DNA of 64,000 nucleotides, from NCBI GenBank assembly GCA_049115955.1, contig JAGDZJ010000003.1, forward strand, positions 1 through 64,000, written 5' to 3'. Shown in pieces: positions 59,445-64,000 of this stretch (positions within the stretch are counted from its first letter, which is position 1; each line of letters starts with the position of its first letter). The translations under genes and the position numbers were made by a program. This stretch comes from Salinispirillum sp049115955 (lineage in GTDB: Bacteria; Pseudomonadota; Gammaproteobacteria; Pseudomonadales; Natronospirillaceae). A model generated the notes under the pieces. The model searched no databases. It was not told the origin of the DNA and was given only the letters and a program-made list of their open reading frames with translations.

Positions 59445-60524
59445 ATGACCGCCGTTACTGAGAACCTAAACGTTGAATCGCAAGAGATACTGATCACGCC
59501 CGCGATGTTGAAGCAGAAGGTCCCGTTGACCGATGCAGCCGCAGACACGATCAACGCCGGACGCGATGCCATCAATAACATTTTGAACCGGAAAGACCAC
59601 CGCATATTTTTGGTGGTTGGCCCTTGCTCCATTCACGACTTAGACGCCGCCAAAGACTACGCCGAACGTTTCAAGGCGCTGGCGGAAGAAGTGTCGGACA
59701 CGCTGCTACTGGTTATGCGCGTTTATTTTGAGAAACCACGTACAACCGTGGGTTGGAAAGGTCTGATCAACGATCCTTACCTGAACGACACCTTCAAAAT
59801 TCAGGACGGCTTGGAAATCGGCCGTAAACTGCTGTGTGATATTGCAGAAATGGGCGTACCCACGGCCACCGAAGCGCTGGATCCTATTTCACCGCAGTAC
59901 ATGCAGGACCTGATTTCATGGTCGGCCATTGGCGCACGCACCACTGAGTCGCAGACCCACCGTGAAATGGCCAGCGGTTTGTCGTCGGCTGTCGGTTTCA
60001 AAAACGGCACTGACGGCGGCTTGCAAGTAGCCATTAATGCCCTCCAGTCCGTAAGCAAACCGCACCGTTTTCTCGGCATCAACGGTGACGGCCAGGTTTC
60101 CATCATCCACACCAAGGGCAATCCACACGGGCATGTGGTGCTGCGCGGTGGTAGCGGCAAACCCAACTACGATTCAGTCAGCGTCGCTCTGTGTGAGCAG
60201 GAAATGCGCGAAGCTGGCTTAGTGCCTAACATCATGGTCGACTGTTCACATGCTAACTCGAACAAAGACCCGGCGTTGCAGACGTTGGTGGCCGAAAACG
60301 TCAGTAACCAAATTTTGGAAGGCAACGAGTCCATCATCGGTCTGATGATCGAAAGTAACATCAATTTTGGTAATCAGAAATTGTCGCCTAATTTGGCCGA
60401 TATGCAGTACGGTGTATCGGTAACTGACGGCTGCATCGACTGGACAACGACAGAGACGAGCATTCGTAAAATGCATCAGAAACTCAAAGACGTTCTGCCG
60501 GCACGGATGAACAAAAGCGAGTAA
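59445..60524 (+). CDS. Class I 3-deoxy-7-phosphoheptulonate (DAHP) synthase
   Basis: The 359-residue enzyme condenses PEP and erythrose 4-phosphate in the first step of the aromatic pathway. It has VVGPCSIHD, MRVYFEKPRTTVGWKGLIND, ARTTESQTHREMASGL and MVDCSHANSNKDP, the AroFGH-type motifs with metal-binding Cys, His and Asp. Which aromatic amino acid inhibits it cannot be told by eye, so no AroF/G/H letter is given. The ATG has GGAAG upstream. A terminator follows. Confidence 0.93.
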   Translation: MTAVTENLNVESQEILITPAMLKQKVPLTDAAADTINAGRDAINNILNRKDHRIFLVVGPCSIHDLDAAKDYAERFKALAEEVSDTLLLVMRVYFEKPRTTVGWKGLINDPYLNDTFKIQDGLEIGRKLLCDIAEMGVPTATEALDPISPQYMQDLISWSAIGARTTESQTHREMASGLSSAVGFKNGTDGGLQVAINALQSVSKPHRFLGINGDGQVSIIHTKGNPHGHVVLRGGSGKPNYDSVSVALCEQEMREAGLVPNIMVDCSHANSNKDPALQTLVAENVSNQILEGNESIIGLMIESNINFGNQKLSPNLADMQYGVSVTDGCIDWTTTETSIRKMHQKLKDVLPARMNKSE

Positions 60525-60540
60525 CAGTCTCATCAACACA

Positions 60541-60572
60541 AGAAAGGGAGCTACGGCTCCCTTTCTTATTTC
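60541..60572. terminator. Intrinsic terminator between convergent genes
   Basis: AGAAAGGGAGC and GCTCCCTTTCT pair perfectly around TACG and are followed by TATTTCCT. A-rich sequence on the other side could let it work for the convergent hydrolase as well. Confidence 0.85.
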
Positions 60573-60595
60573 CTCTAACGCCGCGACTTAGTCGC

Positions 60596-61444
60596 TCAGG
60601 CGTCTTTGACCGTTAAGCACAAACGCCGCAACCATTCCAACAGGTGCTCAGGCTGCAGTTCGGTTTCTTCTGCCTGCACCGCGACATAGTTCTCTCCGGG
60701 AACCTTGCTGAGCCACCGCACCGTGGTTTTTTGCGCGCGTGCACGATCGGCCACATAAAACGGTTTAGGTAAGTGCGTATAACGCCATTCACCCAGAATC
60801 TTGCGCTGACCCAGCAATAATTCGTCAAACAATGGCCGGTTGATGCTTTCATGGCCATCCAAACGTTTTACGCCGCTGCGAGTAACTTCTAACTCATGCC
60901 CCAGCCAGCCCATTTGCGTGGCGTATTCAGCGCAGGAGATTTTACCTAATGTTGGCCAGAGCAATACGCTGCCGACCAAGGGCATGGTGCGCTCCATACC
61001 ATGCGCGCGTGCCCAAACTTGCGCAGCAGATGACTCTGACACCAGCAGCGCCGTTTGCTTTGTCTGTTCTTGCACAAAGTCCAACGCGGCAGGCAAATCA
61101 CAACAGGCTATGACGTCTAGGCTGTTGCTGGCCCAGTTATCGTTAACAACGCTGGCACCGTGGCCTCGCCATTCCAGAAACCACACATCATACCCTGCCG
61201 CCAGCACGGCCCGTAGACGCTCCTCAGAACGACTCAGCCACTCACTGCGCCCTTGTAGAAAGGGCGGCAGCCAAAGTACCGGAATGCCCAACCGGGCGTG
61301 GTCGGCACTGAAGCGCGTTAAAGCAAACTCCACCGTTGTATCGCCAGAATTATTTGGCTTTAACAAATAGGTGTCTTCGTTCCAGTCATCTTTCAGTTCC
61401 GCCGTTAGAAGAGTAACGGGGAAAAGGTCCGAACTGCTTTTCAT
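60596..61444 (-). CDS. Alpha/beta hydrolase-like protein with altered nucleophile elbow
   Basis: The 282-residue protein has an alpha/beta-hydrolase start (IPVLWLPPFLQGRSEW; YDVWFLEWRGHGAS). The elbow that is usually GxSxG reads VSESSAAQVWA, so the catalytic serine may be kept but both glycines are gone. No clear catalytic His motif is seen near the end. Enzymatic activity is doubtful. It is divergent from lexA with about 160 bases between starts, so an SOS-linked role is conceivable only by position. Confidence 0.65.
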   Translation of the reverse strand: MKSSSDLFPVTLLTAELKDDWNEDTYLLKPNNSGDTTVEFALTRFSADHARLGIPVLWLPPFLQGRSEWLSRSEERLRAVLAAGYDVWFLEWRGHGASVVNDNWASNSLDVIACCDLPAALDFVQEQTKQTALLVSESSAAQVWARAHGMERTMPLVGSVLLWPTLGKISCAEYATQMGWLGHELEVTRSGVKRLDGHESINRPLFDELLLGQRKILGEWRYTHLPKPFYVADRARAQKTTVRWLSKVPGENYVAVQAEETELQPEHLLEWLRRLCLTVKDA

Positions 61445-61564
61445 TTATTGTCCTTATTTGGCCTGTTACACAAACTTATTGAGTTACCACTGACGGAGGG
61501 CTTGGCTCAAGTATCGTACCTGCCCTTGCCGACCATCGTTGACTTCACTATGGCGCCCATTATA

Positions 61565-61580
61565 CTGTATATGCAAACAG
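61565..61580 (+). promoter_or_regulatory. LexA (SOS) box
   Basis: CTGTATATGCAAACAG fits the gammaproteobacterial consensus CTG-N10-CAG with an A/T-rich middle. It lies 27 bases before the lexA ATG, the usual place for autorepression. Confidence 0.88.
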
Positions 61581-61607
61581 ACATGGATAAAAAAACAGGT
61601 CTTTATC

Positions 61608-62240
61608 ATGATCAAGCTTACGGCTCGCCAGCAACAGGTTTTGGATTTTCTGCGCACCTATGTGGAAGCGCATAGTATGCCACCGACACGAGCAGAAATC
61701 GCGCGTGAACTGGGTTTTAAATCAGCCAATGCGGCCGAAGAACATCTTAAGGCCTTAGCGCGAAAAGGTGCTATCGAAATGATCCCCGGAGCATCACGTG
61801 GTATTCGCCTGCCCCACTTAGAAGCCCCTGCCAGTGCTGAATCAGCTATGTCAGGCCAAGGACTTCCCGTCATCGGGCGGGTCGCAGCGGGCAGTCCAAC
61901 ATTGGCGACGGAACACATTGATGAATATTGCCCTGTCGCGCCAGATTTCTTTTCACCACCAGCGGACTTCCTACTGCGCGTACAAGGCATGAGCATGAAG
62001 GACATTGGTGTCTATGATGATGACTTGGTCGCTGTGGCCAAAACCACGCAAGTACGTGACGGAGACATTATTGTAGCGCGCATCAATGAAGACGTGACAC
62101 TGAAGCGCTACTATCGAGAGAAGAACTGCATTCGGTTGGTGGCTGAGAATGAGGCCTTTGACGACATCATCGTAACGCCCGAAGACTTTTTCGCCATCGA
62201 GGGCAAGTACGTTGGCGTGATTCGCCGTCAATTGCATTAA
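61608..62240 (+). CDS. lexA: SOS repressor LexA
   Basis: The 210-residue repressor has a winged helix (TARQQQVLDFLRTYVEAHSM, then PPTRAEIARELGFKS). The self-cleavage Ala-Gly is in VIGRVAAGSP, the catalytic Ser in VQGMSMKDIG and the catalytic Lys in VTLKRYYR. RecA-stimulated cleavage releases SOS genes. The ATG with AGGT upstream and the family start M-x-LTxRQ decide the start; the longer frame reads through the LexA box. No sulA-like gene follows. Confidence 0.96.
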   Translation: MIKLTARQQQVLDFLRTYVEAHSMPPTRAEIARELGFKSANAAEEHLKALARKGAIEMIPGASRGIRLPHLEAPASAESAMSGQGLPVIGRVAAGSPTLATEHIDEYCPVAPDFFSPPADFLLRVQGMSMKDIGVYDDDLVAVAKTTQVRDGDIIVARINEDVTLKRYYREKNCIRLVAENEAFDDIIVTPEDFFAIEGKYVGVIRRQLH

Positions 62241-62248
62241 GAAATTCC

Positions 62249-62283
62249 GGCGGGCGTGCCTTTTATATAAACGCACACCCGCC
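62249..62283 (+). terminator. Hairpin behind lexA
   Basis: GGCGGGCGTGC and GCACACCCGCC pair with one mismatch around an A/T loop. It starts eight bases after the lexA stop. It lacks a T-run, so termination is likely but not certain. Confidence 0.55.
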
Positions 62284-62291
62284 ACTCGCGA

Positions 62292-62320
62292 ATTGTTCGG
62301 CCGGATGACTGGCCTCCCAT
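62292..62320. repeat. Degenerate REP-like hairpin
   Basis: TTCGGCCGGATGACTGGCCTC resembles the right REP half with loop changed to GATG. It lies between the convergent lexA and dnaQ genes. Confidence 0.5.
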
Positions 62321-62331
62321 CGGTATTCCAT

Positions 62332-63036
62332 TCAACGCCGCCAAAGCGCCCCTTCAGATTTCCCATCTATTAACTTGAGCAATTCCTCGTGTGCCGTCAG
62401 CTCTTCCGGGTTTGCGCGCACGATCGGCAATTCGCGTGCATTGGTGTCTGCTGCAAACGCCAATGCTGCTGTCTGTTCGTTGTCTTTAGGTGTTTCTGCT
62501 GCTAGTTCCAGCGCGGTTTGCCCACCCGTCATGAACAGGTACACATCGGCCAGAATTTCGGCGTCTAGCAAAGCGCCGTGCAAGTCACGATGACCGTTAT
62601 CAATGCCGTAACGCTTGCACAGGGCATCCAGATTGTTTTTCTGCCCAGGATGCTTTTGACGCGCCAAATAGAGGGTGTCCAGCACCTGACAAAGACTCTC
62701 CAACGGCGCTGCTGGAGAACGTAAAGCCCGCAATTCATGATTCAGAAAGCCCATATCGAAGGGCGCGTTGTGAATCACCAGCTCCGCGCCACGCACGAAC
62801 TCAACGAAGGTATCGGCTATGTCGGCAAATACAGGCTTGTCGACTAGAAACTCATTGGTGATGCCGTGAATGGCAATGGCGTCTTCCGGCACATTGCGTT
62901 GCGGATTGATGTACACATGGTAGTGATTGCCGGTTAGCTTGCGGTCTACCACCTCAACACAACCAATTTCAATAACCCGATGCCCCTGCGAGGGATCCAG
63001 ACCGGTGGTTTCAGTATCCAGTACTATCTGACGCAT
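62332..63036 (-). CDS. dnaQ: DNA polymerase III epsilon subunit (proofreading exonuclease)
   Basis: The 234-residue protein has the exonuclease motifs DTETTG (Exo I, residues 7-12), HNAPFDMGF (Exo II) and HGALLDAEILADVY (Exo III with catalytic His/Asp). A C-terminal tail (about 185-234) should bind the alpha subunit. It proofreads replication errors. It follows rnhA on the same strand with a 95-base gap; in E. coli the two genes are divergent. Confidence 0.94.
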   Translation of the reverse strand: MRQIVLDTETTGLDPSQGHRVIEIGCVEVVDRKLTGNHYHVYINPQRNVPEDAIAIHGITNEFLVDKPVFADIADTFVEFVRGAELVIHNAPFDMGFLNHELRALRSPAAPLESLCQVLDTLYLARQKHPGQKNNLDALCKRYGIDNGHRDLHGALLDAEILADVYLFMTGGQTALELAAETPKDNEQTAALAFAADTNARELPIVRANPEELTAHEELLKLIDGKSEGALWRR

Positions 63037-63131
63037 GAGTGAACATGTCCTCTTTTATAACAACGCTTACAACACAAGAGCACGGTAATTGTGTGCTCTG
63101 GAGATATTTCATTCACAGATGGCAGGTGCAT

Positions 63132-63563
63132 TTAAAGAAACTTTTGAGCACCCAGATTGGCCAGTTCATCGGCTTTTTCGTTACCTGGATTACCCGCGTG
63201 ACCTTTCACCCAATGCCAACTCACATCATGCTTCTGCACCAGGCTGTCGAGTTGCTGCCACAGATCAACGTTCTTTACCGGCTGTTTGGACGCCGTCTTC
63301 CAGCCGTTACGCTTCCAGCCCGCCAACCATTTTTCAATGCCGTTCTTAACGTACGAGGAATCGGTATAGAGTGCGACCACGCTGCGCTTGTTCAACACAG
63401 ACAAGCCTTCAATCGCGGCCCGCAACTCCATGCGGTTGTTGGTGGTATTAGCTTCACCCCCTACCAGCTCTTTAACATGCTTGCCGTACTGCAGGAACGC
63501 TCCCCAGCCACCTGGGCCTGGATTACCTTTACAGGCCCCGTCCGTGTAAATTACTACTTCCAC
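63132..63563 (-). CDS. rnhA: Ribonuclease HI
   Basis: The 143-residue enzyme cuts RNA in RNA-DNA hybrids. The active-site carboxylates are visible in IYTDGACKGNPGPGG, NRMELRAAIEGL, LYTDSSYVKNGI and GNEKADELAN, and the basic handle KRNGWKT is present. The start is a GTG that shares one base with the stop of the methyltransferase gene (TAGTG), so the two are coupled. No other start fits the family. Confidence 0.94.
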   Translation of the reverse strand: MEVVIYTDGACKGNPGPGGWGAFLQYGKHVKELVGGEANTTNNRMELRAAIEGLSVLNKRSVVALYTDSSYVKNGIEKWLAGWKRNGWKTASKQPVKNVDLWQQLDSLVQKHDVSWHWVKGHAGNPGNEKADELANLGAQKFL

Positions 63564-64000
63564 TATCCTGTCACCTGCTCTCTTTGGGTTGTCATCACTT
63601 TATCTTGCATAAAAAAGGCTGGTTTCCACTTCTGGTCGTGAAGCATTTCTACTTGGTTCTTGCGCACGACTAACATATATCCTGCCCCCGTCATCGGCAT
63701 CAGCATGCGAAACAGCGCATTCAAAAAGCGTACGCGTCGCTTCCAGGAAGCCTGAGTTATTGGCGGCCAATGGTAATAGTACGCTGTTTTTTCCTCGTCA
63801 CAGTCGAGTAACCTACACCAATCCATAACGCGGCTGGCAGAAATGAATTGACCGACCCACGGCACCTGACTTTGGCGACGAAATAGGCGCGCCAAACCCC
63901 AAAACCCATAAGGGTTAAACCCGATGACGATCAATTGCCCGCCGGGCCGCAACGCTTGCACAGCTTCGCGCAAAACTCGATGCGGATTAGCGGCATACTC
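63563..64000 (-). CDS. SAM-dependent methyltransferase (partial, runs off the window)
   Basis: The last 145 residues are visible: EYAANPHRVLREAVQALRPG, GQLIVIGFNPYGFWGLARLF and a C-terminal GAGYMLVVRKNQVE. These are the later strands of a class I methyltransferase of the type often found next to rnhA/dnaQ in gammaproteobacteria (YafS-like). The SAM-binding glycine motif lies beyond the window edge. The frame is open to base 64000. It ends in an overlap with rnhA. Confidence 0.8.
   Translation of the reverse strand, partial: EYAANPHRVLREAVQALRPGGQLIVIGFNPYGFWGLARLFRRQSQVPWVGQFISASRVMDWCRLLDCDEEKTAYYYHWPPITQASWKRRVRFLNALFRMLMPMTGAGYMLVVRKNQVEMLHDQKWKPAFFMQDKVMTTQREQVTG

Noticed and set aside
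61448..61675. 75-codon open frame over the lexA promoter
   Set aside because: It covers the LexA box and the lexA start in another frame and has no protein-like features.
1..64000. Prophage, integron or insertion sequence
   Set aside because: No transposase, integrase, phage structural gene or attachment-site duplication was found; the mobile-looking sequences are all small non-coding repeats.

Overview
The window reads as a chromosomal segment of a gammaproteobacterium, most likely a marine Oceanospirillales/Pseudomonas-like organism. The evidence is RfaH, the EF-P hydroxylase EpmC, CysB, an OxyR of gamma type, a GacA-UvrC pair, a pgsA-tRNA-Cys-tRNA-Leu cluster, and REP-like repeats close to those of Pseudomonas. 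The genus cannot be fixed from the sequence. One NN join (55879-55880) shows that this is a scaffolded draft. No prophage, insertion sequence, CRISPR array or rRNA was seen.

Layout. 0-8.5 kb (mostly minus strand): an orphan MNT-type nucleotidyltransferase with a wrecked HEPN partner, an LPP20-like lipoprotein, RfaH, a Wzz-like chain-length protein, an NlpE/META lipoprotein, and an RND efflux operon in which both genes carry internal deletions. 8.5-19.5 kb: DUF3080 lipoprotein, SDR, OxyR, a small cytochrome c, a broken MscK-like channel gene, SulP transporter, threonine aldolase and a membrane EAL protein. 19.9-27.2 kb: branched-chain keto-acid dehydrogenase genes (E1 alpha, E1 beta, E2) followed by a Hanks-type kinase, a response regulator-PP2C phosphatase and a STAS protein, which look like a partner-switching module. 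27.3-28.8 kb: a DUF1127 gene, an NnrU remnant and epmC.

28.8-43.7 kb is a dense catabolic island. The liuRABCDE genes (leucine) run on the minus strand. They are divergent from mmsA, an acyl-CoA dehydrogenase, enoyl-CoA hydratase, HIBYL-CoA hydrolase, mmsB and an SDR gene (valine/isoleucine) on the plus strand. Together with bkd and the later prpE they cover branched-chain amino-acid breakdown from keto acid to acetyl-, acetoacetyl- and propionyl-CoA levels. The gaps between the liu genes are packed with nested palindromes. Their linkers are conserved while their stem sequences differ in every copy.

43.8-64 kb is mostly housekeeping: pgsA, two tRNAs, prpE, small enzymes, LysE exporter, an ATP-grasp protein, uvrC-gacA, phoH, pabB, thrH, cysH, cysB, DAHP synthase, lexA with an SOS box, dnaQ, rnhA and the start of a methyltransferase gene cut by the window edge.

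Regulatory sites readable by eye include an OxyR half operator, a LexA box, a MerR-type palindrome between liuR and mmsA, twin palindromes before prpE, and an ops-like core before rfaH. Main points for a second look: the variable-stem hairpin elements inside the liu operon; the kinase/phosphatase/STAS module attached to bkd; and a run of genes (HEPN, RND permease, membrane fusion protein, MscK, NnrU) that keep both ends but have lost their middle.
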